A stretch of DNA of 64,000 nucleotides, from contig CAIIXF020000008.1 in NCBI GenBank assembly GCA_903813345.2, positions 24,972,822 through 25,036,821 on the forward strand. Reading direction: 5' to 3'. Below the pieces are notes generated by a model. The model worked only from the letters and a program-made list of their open reading frames with translations. It was not told where the DNA came from and ran no database searches. Each line of letters starts with the position of its first letter. The stretch's first letter is position 1. Below are positions 36,301 to 47,300 of the stretch, one piece after another. Origin of the DNA: Owenia fusiformis (Eukaryota > Annelida > Polychaeta > Sabellida > Oweniidae). The position numbers and the translations under genes were made by a program.

Positions 36301-38206
36301 GTTTTAAGTTATTTTTGTTCAACATCAATATAGAAAACCCCATTATGACTCCTTGTTCAAAAGCTCGTCTCTTTTCAAAATGGCTACCAATTTTATCTCG
36401 AAAAATATACTTTTGGACCATTTGCTTCAAAAGCTGTGTCGATAGGATTCCTGTTTTAAGTTATTTTTGTTCAACATCAATACAGAAAACCCCCCTATGA
36501 CTCCTGGTTCAAAAGCTCGCCTATTTTTAAAATGGCTGCCATTTTTTTCTCATGAAATTCACTTTTGCACCATTTGTTAGCTCTATAAATAATTTCAGGT
36601 GTCCTGCATTGTAAAAAGACATGTCACTGTAAAGAGTAGTTGTGTTTAATAATTTTGTTACAAAAAAAATCGGCAAAAAATTGTATCATTTTTTTTTATT
36701 TTCAGCCATTTAAATTAACATTGATTTGTCCAGCTATCTCATGAAATCCACTTTTGGACCATTTGCTTCAAAAGCTGTGTCGATAGGATTCCTGTTTTTA
36801 GTTATTTTTGTTCAACATCAATACAGAAAACCCCCCTATGACTCTTGGTTCAAAAGCTTGCCTATTTTCAAAATGCCCACCATTTTTGTCTCGCGAAATT
36901 CACTTTTGGACCATTTGGTAGCTTTATAAATAATTTCAGGTGTCCTGCATTGTAAAAAGTAATTTGCATGTGTATTAGAGAGAATACAGTACCTGTTATT
37001 TTTGCCATCAGAAGCCGATTGTTAGAAGTATAAAAAGTAAAATATTGTTAAAAATGACCAAAATTGTTTTGTTTTGTGTTAATATCAAAGCTGCCTTTGA
37101 TTATTCCCATCATTCTAGAGTTCTATTTCCAGGAGCAGGAATTCTGTCCATGGCTAACAGTGGCCCAAACTCCAATGGGAGCCAGTTCTTTATCAGTCTA
37201 GCTCCCACTCAGTGGTTGGATGGAAAGCATGCAATATTTGGACGTGTCTTTAGTGGAATGCAGGTAGGTGGTAGCACCTGATGTATTAACAATGTAGACA
37301 GTGGTCTTTCCAGCACTGAAGCAAGTAGGTGCTTTAATTAGCCACTTGAGATTTTTCAAATAAGGTTGTACCCACATGAAAAAGAATTGCGACAATGAAA
37401 ATTAATTTCTTTTTTCATTAATATGGTGTCCTCATTCATGTCATTAAGAATATTGGTGTAAACTTTGTCATCACTTGTCCCATGGTGTCCATTAGTATAG
37501 CCCCATCTATAGCACTCCTTTAAGGGGTGAATTTTTTCATTCTTCGAAACCCTTGATATTGTGACTTTTGTATATATGAACCAAGGAGGATACTACTCTA
37601 CACTTTCCTGGCTATTTCTGTGATGATTGATTTCAAGCATACCCTGCCAAAAATTTGTGATTTTGGGTCAAAGTTGTCAAAGTTGTAACCTCCCCCCTGG
37701 AGTTCCTTGAAAAGTGAACCCTCTTTGGCAAAAGCTACAGGCCTGCTGTCAACAGGCAAAGCATGTGTCAAAACTATTGGCCACTCTTGTGACGAACAAT
37801 ATCAATTATATGGTGTTCTAACAATATGTTTATAATCTCTTTATTGTGCCATTGTTATAGAAATGACAGTGTTGAGAAGTGCTAATTTTTTGGGAAAATC
37901 CCATTCTAACTCTTTGAGACTAAAGTTTTAAAAATGTATCCATTTAACACTGAAAAGTCTTATTTTCCTTATGAAAAACAATTTTACTTGATAATGAGGA
38001 TAACATCAAAAAGAGCCTAAATTATACAAACACAGCCATTTAAACAATAATTAATGAAATAAAAAAATATAATTGGTGTCCAGTTTATTTATTCATAGAC
38101 TTTGTATTTCTAGGTGGTGAAGCGTATGGGAATGGTCGATACAGACAATAATGATAAGCCATATGAAGATGTCAAAATACAGAAGGCATTTATAACAAGA
38201 TCTTAG
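30381..38206 (+). CDS. PPIL1: Peptidyl-prolyl cis-trans isomerase-like 1 (PPIL1), five exons
   Basis: Exons 30381-30436, 35719-35873, 36072-36140, 37133-37263 and 38114-38206 join in matching phases (2, 1, 1, 0) to give 167 residues (human, from memory, 166). Exon 1 encodes [18 protein letters not shown], the N-terminal strand specific to PPIL1 among cyclophilins. Exon 2 carries [18 protein letters not shown] and [19 protein letters not shown], placing the catalytic arginine at R55 with F60 and Q63. Exon 4 contains [11 protein letters not shown] and [17 protein letters not shown]1 is a nuclear cyclophilin of the activated spliceosome that binds SNW1/SKIP and isomerises a proline in PRPF17. 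Intron 1 (5.3 kb) holds a SINE, hAT and fold-back elements and long tandem repeats; intron 3 holds more of the same tandem family. AATAAA at 38731-38736 may end the transcript. Confidence 0.95.
32291..32614 (+). mobile_element. tRNA-derived SINE
   Basis: The head contains a box A (TAGCTCAGCGG, 32297-32307) and a box B (GGATTCGATCCC, 32339-32350) at tRNA spacing. A 220-bp unrelated body and an AATACAATACAATA tail follow. The head no longer closes into a tRNA acceptor stem with a matching 3' end, so this is a retroposon in PPIL1 intron 1 and not a tRNA gene. Confidence 0.8.
32817..32946. mobile_element. Fold-back, CAAGGAGGATTGGCTCCCAG family, copy 1
   Basis: CAAGGAGGATTGGCTCCCAG and TGCAACAT on the left pair with ATGTTGCAATCTGGGAGTCA and CCACCTTGG on the right. 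Confidence 0.7.
33118..33590. mobile_element. hAT-type non-autonomous element, 473 bp
   Basis: The ends TAGTGTTGTCGCGATG and ATCGCGACAACACTA are flanked by the perfect 8-bp duplication GCTCATTG (33110-33117, 33591-33598). Subterminal ACATCGATG repeats occur on both sides. Confidence 0.88.
33970..34081. mobile_element. Fold-back, CAAGGAGGATTGGCTCCCAG family, copy 2
   Basis: 112 bp; the two ends are exact complements over at least 19 bp (CAAGGAGGATTGGCTCCCAG against CTGGGAGCCAATCCTCCTTG). Confidence 0.75.
34430..35345. repeat. About 305-bp tandem repeats, block 1
   Basis: Units share CATTTTTGTCTCG, AAATTCACTTTTGG, GCCATGTCACTGTAAAG, AAAAAATCGGCAAAAA, AGGATTCCCATTTTAAG and TATGACTCCTGGTTC. Two to three imperfect units lie upstream of PPIL1 exon 2; the same family continues at 36160-36965. 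Confidence 0.8.
36160..36965. repeat. Same 305-bp tandem family, block 2, with GTCT microsatellite
   Basis: Begins near a GAGCTATTGC hairpin and a GTCTGTCC microsatellite (36210-36262), then two to three units identical in type to block 1. It fills PPIL1 intron 3. Frames read through it are spurious. Confidence 0.8.
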
Positions 38207-38235
38207 CAGTTATTTTGTGAAAACACCATTACAAA

Positions 38236-38358
38236 GTACATTTTTATGGATCTTGAGTGCATTTGTGCGGATCTCGAGTGCATTTTTATGGATCTTGAGT
38301 GCATTTGTGCGGATATTGAGTACATTTTTATGGATCTTGAGTGCATTTGTGTGGATCA
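38236..38358 (+). repeat. 21-bp tandem repeats in the PPIL1 3'UTR
   Basis: Units alternate between TTTATGGATCTTGAGTGCAT and TTGTGCGGATCTCGAGTGCA types, about six copies, starting 30 bp after the PPIL1 stop and before its likely poly(A) signal. Confidence 0.8.
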
Positions 38359-39546
38359 TGTATCATTATTATCCTAGATGACCTGAACTTGGCTGACATT
38401 TTATACACGTATATGATGCTGCAATTGAAATTGACAATGATGAACCATATAAGGATTTTGATGAGTCTCAACCATAAGATTGCATTGTACATTGTGCTGG
38501 TTCTTAAATTCCAAGATGACTAATGAACTTTAAATTCACATTCCATATGTGATTCCTCATAGATTTGAGCACATGTAGTGTCTCGAGTGCGAGATTTGTT
38601 TATTTGGATCTGTCAAGAATCCTATGCCAATACTACAGTTGCCCACATTTTGTCTTCATGAAATCCATCTAATACAAAGGAGAATATACTGTATTGTAAA
38701 ATATGTGTATGCATGTTGATGTAATATTGAAATAAATTTGTGGAACTACATGCACAATAGGACAGTAATACTTTTTACTTTTTATTATTTTTAGATTATT
38801 AAATATCAAATCTCATAAATTATTCAAAATTAAGGCAAAGTGATATATAAGTAATATATTTGTATTGGACAAATAATATTTTCTTTTACTGGTCATACTT
38901 TCAATTGCATAATTATCAAATTGAAAAAAGTAATTTGAAAATTGTTTCAATAAATCTTATTGAAGTTTAGAGGAACTTTCTCCTATATCTGCAATGTTGT
39001 TTGACCTGAATTTAGCCACCTGCTGGTGAAACTGGTAACTAACTACTGGCACCTTACTATTTAGAAAGTAGAAAATCTGCAACAAAAAATGTTTGTGTCT
39101 GTTATAGCAGATAGGAACATAATGATGTCTATGTATTATCATTCTCTGAAGCATCCTTACTAAAGGCAACATATTACATGCATGCCCTTGATTTAAGTGG
39201 CCAGAAAGGCAAAGAATATGTGATGAATATGAGGATGCATTTGTATGAAGTATTGTAGAATCTGCGAAGTGTTAACACTGGAAGTTTCTTACAACATTGT
39301 GAATGTCTAATAATAGCAAAAAGTGGATCACAGCAGATACGTGAGATGCAATGAAGTAAGATCACAAAAAGGTAGCAAGGCAGTTTAAGAACAGTATTCC
39401 TTTGCATTGAATTCATGAATAGTCGTGTAAAGTTTTAAATAAATCATGGCCTAAAAGTGAAAAAGCAGAAATGTGTCTTGTGCAATTAAAATTTCTTTAT
39501 TAAGAAATAATGGTTACTTTATTAAGAAATAAAGGTTCTTATATGA

Positions 39547-39756
39547 GTACCTGTGCAAAATCGTCCATTCTTGATGAGCTTTGATAATTCTTCTTTATCG
39601 AGACACAGAAGAGATAAAGTAACAATATCGAGTCAAGAATGGACGATAGTGCAAAATCGTCCATTCTTGATGAGCTTTGATAATTCTTCTTTATCGAGAC
39701 ACAGAAGAGATAAAGTAACAATATCGAGTCAAGAATGGACGATATTGCACAGGTAC
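39547..39756. mobile_element. Double-hairpin element made of two 96-bp direct units
   Basis: The outer ends GTACCTGTGCAAAATCGTCC and its complement (one mismatch) enclose two nearly identical 96-bp units (from 39553 and 39649). Each unit is itself bounded by TCGTCCATTCTTGA and TCAAGAATGGACGA and has an inner TTCTTCTTTATC/GATAAAG pairing, so each folds alone. Confidence 0.75.
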
Positions 39757-39834
39757 AAGTATAAGAAAGTTTTTCTCATATGACTGTATTATGCCATATT
39801 TTCACCTTTTTATGATAAAACTGAGTGAAAATAG

Positions 39835-40915
39835 CTTGAAATTAATGGAACTTCATTATTATATAGAAAAGCTGTTTGTCCGTCCATCCGTTCGTCTGTC
39901 CGTTCGTCTGTCCGTTCCTGTGTCCAGGCAACTACTCAAATACCGGTTGACAGATTTCATTCAAATTTTATAGGCTTATGCCTTATGGTTGTAGGACTTC
40001 CGCTCGAGTAGGAATTTTCAATATAGCCGCTAAATTCAAAATGGTGGCCATTTTTCGGAAAAAAATATAATCTTTGAGAACTCAATTACTAGTGGATGGA
40101 TTTGGTTCAAATTTTATATGCTGTTGCCTGGGTACAAAGGAGCCTTGCTCAAGAAGACATTTTCAAGATGGCCGTCATATTTCAAAATCCCGGCCATTTT
40201 TCGTAAAAAAACATTATCTTTGATAACTCAAATACCATTGAATGGATTTGATTCAAATTTTACATGCTGATGCCTATGGACATATGAGCTCTGCTTGAGA
40301 AGGGATTTTCAAGATGGGAGCTAAATTTCAAAATGGCCACCATTTTTCATAAAAGAATGTAACCTTTGATAACTCAAATACCAGTTGATGGATTTGGTTC
40401 AAATTCTATATGCTGATGCCGAGAGACAAAGAAGTTCTGTGCAAGAAGACATTTTCAAGATGGCCACCGAATTTCAAAATGGCTGCCATTTTTCTTAAAA
40501 AAGGTAATCTTTGATAACTCAAATACCATTGGATGGATTTACTTCAAATTTTATATACTGATGCCTAGAGATAAAGGAGCTCTGCTTGAGAAGAAATTTT
40601 CAAGGTGGCTGCTATGTATCAAAATCTCCGCCATTTTTCATTAAACATATAATCCTTGATAACTCAAGTACAAGTTGACAGATTTGGATTAAATTGTGTA
40701 TGCTGATACCTTGGGACATAGGAGCTCTGCTATATAACAAATCTAAAGATAACAGCTGAATTTCAAAATGGCAACCATTTTTCATAAAAACATAATCTTT
40801 GATAGTTCAAATACCAGTGGATGGATATGGCTCAAATTTTATTATATGGCCGCTTTAACATGTTTTGTTGGTGGGATTTGCTACTCCGTGGAGTTGCTAT
40901 TTTTCTAGTTTTTCA
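39835..40915. repeat. Microsatellite-headed element with about seven 120-130-bp tandem units
   Basis: A TCCGTTCGTCTG microsatellite (39880-39920) is followed by units sharing ATCTTTGATAACTCAAATACC, ATGGATTTGGTTCAAATTTT, ATGCTGATGCC and TTCAAGATGGC. It ends with the hairpin GGGATTTGCTACTCCGTGG. The layout is like pearl/HINE non-autonomous Helentrons, by inference. Confidence 0.7.
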
Positions 40916-41426
40916 ATTGTTACAACGTCATAACAATATTGTAGAAAATACATTGATAAGTGTGGCATTACAAAGCTACATTGTTATATCACAGCTTAGT
41001 TGTGTATAATGAGCATGGATACGCTATGTTGTTGATGTTTATAAACCAGTGATGTCACAAGTCAATCTCATCTTGCACGTGTGACATTTTAGGATGAAAG
41101 ATGGCAATATCTTGCATGGGGTAAAGATGGCTATATGTCTTTGTTAGTCATATGAGAAAAAACAATTTTGGGGGTAACAGATAATCTGATATTTCTATCC
41201 CTTATCTCAACTTGTACAACACAAATGATATTGTTAGATGACCTGCACATAAAGCTAAATTATAGTTGGTTTCCCTCGACTCTGAGTGATACAATGTTGA
41301 TAAATAATTTTGATGCAGTAATATTAAAAAATTGAAGGACATCATATTGTATTGTTACCAATTTTTATTTTTTATACTGTACAGGCAAAATCAAATACAT
41401 GTTATTTTAAAAAAGTAAAAAATAAT

Positions 41427-41897
41427 ATACTGTACTTCTGGTAATTTTCGCGCTCTACTATATTTCGCGCTTTTCGGGAGTTTTGGAAAATTCGCGAAAT
41501 ATAATAGCTGCGAAATTCCTCCAGTTTTAATTCGCGAAATTTGATAGTTGCAAGATTCCAAGGAAATTCTCGGGGATTTTAATGTTGACAATATTTTTGT
41601 CCAGTGCTGGGCGATAATAGGTAAAAAATGTGACAGTCCTGAAAAAGAAAAATTAGAAGAGAGATCGTTATTACTGTATTAAAATGAATATTCAAACGAA
41701 AAGGCTTAATAAGAAGCCAAAATCATTGGGTGAAGGTGATATCAAAGTCGAAAGAGTGATCCTGTATGAAAAATCCACGATTAATAGCCACGAAATTTCA
41801 AAAAACTGAAAATTAGCGAAATATAATAGCCACAAAATTTCAAAATGCCAAAAACGTGAAATATAATAGCGTCAAATATTAGTGTGAGTACAGTATA
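41427..41897. mobile_element. Inverted-repeat element with TTCGCGAAATATAATAG blocks
   Basis: ATACTGTACTTC..TTCGCG on the left pairs with AGTACAGTAT on the right. The interior repeats GCGAAATATAATAGC several times on both strands. A fragment lies at about 14870-14960. Confidence 0.6.
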
Positions 41898-42949
41898 TAC
41901 CATATTCTCTCTATTAAACACACAGTGCGGCTCCCAAATTCTCCTGAAGGAGAGGTCTCAAATTACAAAGTCCCGTGATTTTTGAAAAGTAAGGATATTT
42001 CATGATTTTCCTCTTTAATTAAATCTGGACACACTCCAACTAGATAACAGAATGTCATACCTGAATGTTTTCCTCATGCATTTACGATCAGCTGAATAAG
42101 TTTTTATATCCATATAATACTAATACACCTTTACAAAGGAATGAATGTTTGTTTGCGTGGGAAAGGTGGAAAAATATTTCTGTATCAGGAACACCCGTGA
42201 TCTACCGTGTGTGTTATGGCAACTGGGATATTGTTGCGCTCGTAATTAATGTTCATTATCACAATAAGGTTATCACAATAAGGTTATCACTATAAGGTCA
42301 TCATGTTATCATTGCCCAATAATTTTTTCTTGATTTTTATTACTCAAATTGCCAAAGTCTCATGGAAAAGAAGGGTGTGCATTTATTGGAGTATGTGTGT
42401 CTATTATTACAGTACACTACAAATTGATGTTTTATACAAACTCATAAATGTCACATGTTTGCATGGATTTATTGAAAATCTATCACATGTTTTTGCACCT
42501 CTTCATACTGTACTTTACAATAGTGTAATAATAATAATTATCACATTTTGACCATTTCTATACAGACCTACAGAGTGGTCAAAAAATAAACTCTTGCAAC
42601 AAGCTATATCTCAGTCATTACCAACACTAATGGGCTAATATTCTCACATGTTTTAGTGAAAGGTCTAAAGCTTTTGTGGGTACCATAAATGTCACTTAGT
42701 CTCAAATCTAGCAGAAGTAACATGGCATCAACAGACATGCCTGATTTATGGATGATGTGCTCAATCCATGCTCCATGGTTCTGAATGACTGCTGCAACGC
42801 AAATTTTGAAGTTGTTTACTGCTCTATCTAATTTTTTTGAGAAGTACCTTCAACATTCATTCCACGGTTCTGCTGCAACCCGAATGCTGAAGTTGTTCAC
42901 TCCATCCGGCATATCTAGGGGTGTTTAATATTTTCAGGAACAGATAGTT

Positions 42950-43295
42950 GTGTATCTCATACTTGAGTGGGTTTGGGGTAGATATCACCCGGGAATATAT
43001 ATCGTATCTGAGGAGCGGGCAGGATATATTCTATATGTCCCGCTCCAGGCCAAATGCGGGCAGATATAATATATCCATCCCGCTCCCGGGAATTTTTCAA
43101 ACGTTTAAAAAAGTTTAAATATCAAAAGTTTTAATTTTTTAATTTTAAAATTTAATTTTTTTAAGTTTAAATGTTACAATTTCATTGTATTGAACAAAAA
43201 GAATATTACGAAAATGTTAAATGTAAATATCTTGTCATTTGAAAAAGGTGGAAAAGGTTATATCTACCTTAAACCCACTCAAGTATGAGATACAC
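42950..43295. mobile_element. Nested inverted-repeat element, GTGTATCTCATACTTGAGTG ends
   Basis: GTGTATCTCATACTTGAGTG on the left and its exact complement on the right, plus inner GGGAGCGGG/CCCGCTCC pairings. Confidence 0.8.
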
Positions 43296-43297
43296 CA

Positions 43298-43373
43298 GTT
43301 ATGCACGGTCGGTTTGGATACATGGTATATCCCTCGGGATATTCCCTGTATCCAAAACCTCCCAGTGCATAAC
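43298..43373. repeat. 76-bp palindrome
   Basis: GTTATGCAC..GGTTTGGATACA on the left pairs with TGTATCCAAAACC..GTGCATAAC on the right around ATCCCTCGGGAT. It starts two bases after the element 42950-43295. Confidence 0.75.
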
Positions 43374-44348
43374 CCCTATATATACATTTTGTTGAGCAGT
43401 GAATAACCTCAACATTTGCTCCACCGTTCTGAATAACTGCTACAATGCAAATGTTAAAGTTGTTTACTGTCAAAACATTTAAGAAACAACCTTTTCTTAT
43501 GCAGAAAATGCATTAGAAATTAAAAAAAAATGTCCCAAGATATGCTGGATGGAGTAGTAAACAACTTCAACATTCGCATTGCAGCTGTCGTCCAGAATCA
43601 TGGAGCATGGATTAAGCACATCATCCATAAATCAGGCATGGCAGTTGATGCCATGTAACTTCTGCTAGATTTAAGACTAAGTGACATTAATGGTACCCAC
43701 AAAAGCTTTAGACCTTTCACTAAAACATGTGAGAATATTAGCCCATTAGTGTTGGTAATAACCGAGATATAGCTTGTTGCAAGGGTTCACTTTTTTGGAT
43801 GACCCTATATATGTCTGCAGTATGTACCTCTACAGTCAACAAGGAAAAGATGAAATATCTCCACATGGCTGCAATTACAAAATTGTGTAACCATTTGTTA
43901 CAGATTCTGTGCCCATTGACATCATACACTAAACACTGAGCGCTACAACACATAGAACACAAAGAACAGTTCAAGAGCCAAATTTACGTTCACTGAATTA
44001 TGGGCCTATTCAAACAAAAATATAATTGCAATCCATATGATCTATTTTTTCAAACAGCATTATTGCACTAAAAAGAATTTGTCATAACTTTTTTTTAAAC
44101 ATTAAACTCCTCTCTGTACTTGTTAAGTACATTGCAATGATGGTTCCATCTTTGAAGGCAACTCATATATAAGTGCACCCAAAAAGAATACATATTTGTA
44201 AGATCAAGTTTGTACAGGATTCCACTGATAATGTTGCACAAAATCCTGTCCAGTCTCTTGATAATGTTGCATATTCTGTATCTCACATATCATAACATAG
44301 GATTATACATGTGTATAAAGTGTATATCCATAACATATCAGCTGTAGA

Positions 44349-47300
44349 TTATTTTTCTTTATATTTGGAATATTCATGATCATCCATCTCAAATCTTCTA
44401 TGACCTTCCCTGGAAATAGAGAACTTTTGTTGAAGACTTGTGACAAAGTTTGATTTTTCGTTCATAGATTTTTGAAACTTAGGTCATGATAATCTCGAAT
44501 ACTCTACATGTTGCTTACAAATACAGAAATCTTAGGATAAATACTTCCGTTGTGCTGATATCATCATAACAGCAGAATGTTTTGGGAACTGGTAACTTTG
44601 TTTACTGTAGACATTGAAGATGCATCATTTCTTGGCATGTGGATATAAACAACTTTCGAATAAGACATCATAATGTAAAACAAGAAGAAATTGTTCACTT
44701 CCATTTAATTTTTGTAAAATTAACTGAGGCTTCTAAGATGGAAAATGTTATTAATTTAGTAATTTATCAATATTACCTTGAACTCAATGACACAATCTCA
44801 AACTTCTATGGATGTTGCAGAGTGCCAAAGTTAAACTTAGATAAAGATATCTTGCATTCAATTGAACATGTTTTATAGTAAGGACTGGTGGTAGATTTGA
44901 CAGGTAAATCACATAGCCAATGGCAAGAAGTGGTTCCAAGAAAGGGGGGGGAGTCTAGTCTATTGAGTGACAGTATAACTTTGAATGGAGCCAAGAAGCT
45001 ATCATATTCAATTAATGATGTTTTGTCTAGCTTCCATAGATTCATAAACATATTGGTATATGATGTCATTTTTGTAAAACAATAGGATATGATAAATTGA
45101 TGGGTGATGATGTACAAATTGACCAAAAAACAGTATTTTGTAGGTGAAATATACATTTTGATATATGAAAAACATTGTAATGTAATTGTATAAGGAATTT
45201 GCTAACTTTTATTGTTTAAAATATTATAAAACATGTATTTTGAAGATATAATGACTTAATGGTTTAAATGAGTAAGGCAAAAAGTTCATGAGAATTGTCT
45301 GAACCGAGGTTCTGGGATTCAGTTATTAATCATACCTGTCTCAAAAGTTTCAACAAAAACTGAAATAAATGGGAACTTTTCAACTTTTTAGAAAATAATG
45401 TGGGCAGAAATCTGGCATGTTGATAATTAATCTTCATATAATTTTTCACACTTCTTTCCGGCCAATTTTTGTTAATGGGTTTTTAGGGGATTTCATTGGA
45501 TAAGACCCCTTATTTTGGCGGGGCCCACATAAAAAAAATTGGGTATAAAAGGGGCAATTTTGTCTGAAATCCTCGGAACCTTGTTGCGTGAACTCGGGAC
45601 AAACTAAAAACTGTAAGTAGCCGATTGAAATGATATTTTTGGACTTTAACTTTTCTTGAATAAATTAATGTTTTAAACTATATTTGTTTTCATGTTTTGT
45701 AAAAGATAGAGAGACTCAACTTCGCCACAGACTTACATATGCAGAGGTTGCTATATCCCCCCCATATCTGGTTATGCACATCCATTGTCATTTCTTTCAA
45801 AATGGTTGCAATCCATTTGAGACTATATAAGATATGTGATTTATGAGGGCCATATTGAAATAACTTTGAAATGCATTGTTGGATCCACAGCCTGTACCAT
45901 TCCTTTCAAGTTGCCATTGATAGTGATAAAAAGGACCCACGGTCCTGTGCTCAAACAGTTTGGAACCTTCAGAGGAATGGATATCCTGACTTTCAAACAA
46001 AAATATTGATTTGGATTTGTAGTCTTGAACTTTGAGAAACTTAGAAAGCACAGTTGTGATACCTAGTTTGATGACCTTTGACCTTGAAAATTTTACTTAT
46101 TCAGAGCTCAGTAAGGTCTTTTGTGATTAAGCTGACCAAACTTAATATCCAAAAATCAATTTGAAAAATCAACTTTTTTGACCTTTCGAAGGTCGCTGAA
46201 GGTCAATTAAAGGTCAAATGCTAAAACTAATGTCAGATTTGAACTCCTGGCAACTTGTAGATGATTTTCAAAAAATTTTGGGTCAAATTGCTTAAAATAA
46301 CTTATTTTTACTGTTTTTTTATGTCAAATATCTCAAAAACGGTAAAAATTTGATGCTGACATATATTGAGCAATATGTAGGGAATCCTTAAATCTATTAA
46401 TGATGTAATTCATTGCAAGAAATGATCAATTTCAAGTATAAAGCAAACTTTGAGAAACTTGTCAATCACAAAACCTGCCATTGACTTTATACATGAGAAA
46501 GTTTCCTGAGAATGAGTCCTACTTTTTGTCAAATTTTATTGAGTAAACACCAAAAACTGTAATTCCAAGAGCTTTGAAATCTTCAGAGGACATAAGTTGC
46601 ATATACAGCAACTACTGCAAGTTATTTGAAAGTTCTACTTCAACAAAGTGTCTAGTATTTACAGAAAATTTGACATTTTGACGTCAAAATCAGCAATTTC
46701 TTGGAAACCGGGCGAACTTGGGAAATGGCGATGATAGGTCAAATAGGCATTATAGATATGCATAAAATGAATATGGATATCTCAATTGGAAAAGCAGTTG
46801 TAATTTGTGCTGCCAATGTTGACGGACGGATGGACCAACGGACGCCTGGTCGATCCCATAGGCTCACTGTGTGAGCCAAAAATCAATACCATTAATTTGG
46901 TTAATTCATTCCTCTCAAGTTGCCATAGTGATCCAATCAATACCATTAATTTGGTTAATTCATTCCTCTCAAGTTGCCATAGTGATCCAATCAATACCAT
47001 TAATTTGGTTAATTCATTCCTCTCAAGTTGCCATATTGATACAATCGATAGTATTATTAATTTAGTTGATTCATGCTATTCTTTCAAACTTACTTGAAGC
47101 ACCTGTTGCAGTACAAGTCATCATCACAGTCATGGCAACGTATTGTGGCATCTTCGTTACATATACAGCACCATGGTAACTCATCTACTGACTGCTGATA
47201 AACAATAACAGGCCTGCCCTACGAATGTAGAATTTTAGCGCAGTTTTAACAGTTTGTTACATCTTATAGCGTTGCAAATCTTAGTGAACATCTAATCAGA

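Larger units (their letters stand above)
42571..43807. mobile_element. Mariner-like relic arranged as two inverted copies of its 3' end
   Basis: About 240 bp at each side are inverted copies (shared blocks CTAATGGGCTAATATTCTCAC and GGTACC). The right copy on the plus strand still reads VVNNFNIRIAA, QNHGAW and IKHII, typical of the last part of a mariner transposase; the left copy carries the same on the other strand. TA lies at the left border. Two smaller elements sit inside. Confidence 0.65.
38360..44348. other. Intergenic stretch between PPIL1 and ZFYVE19
   Basis: Convergent 3' ends. Apart from the listed repeats (39547-39756, 39835-40915, 41427-41897, 42571-43807) I see no splice-bounded coding segment or recognisable protein motif on either strand. 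Confidence 0.6.

Noticed and set aside
46807-47097. Frames with [15 protein letters not shown] repeats
   Set aside because: Products of the 54-bp minisatellite, whose period is divisible by three.
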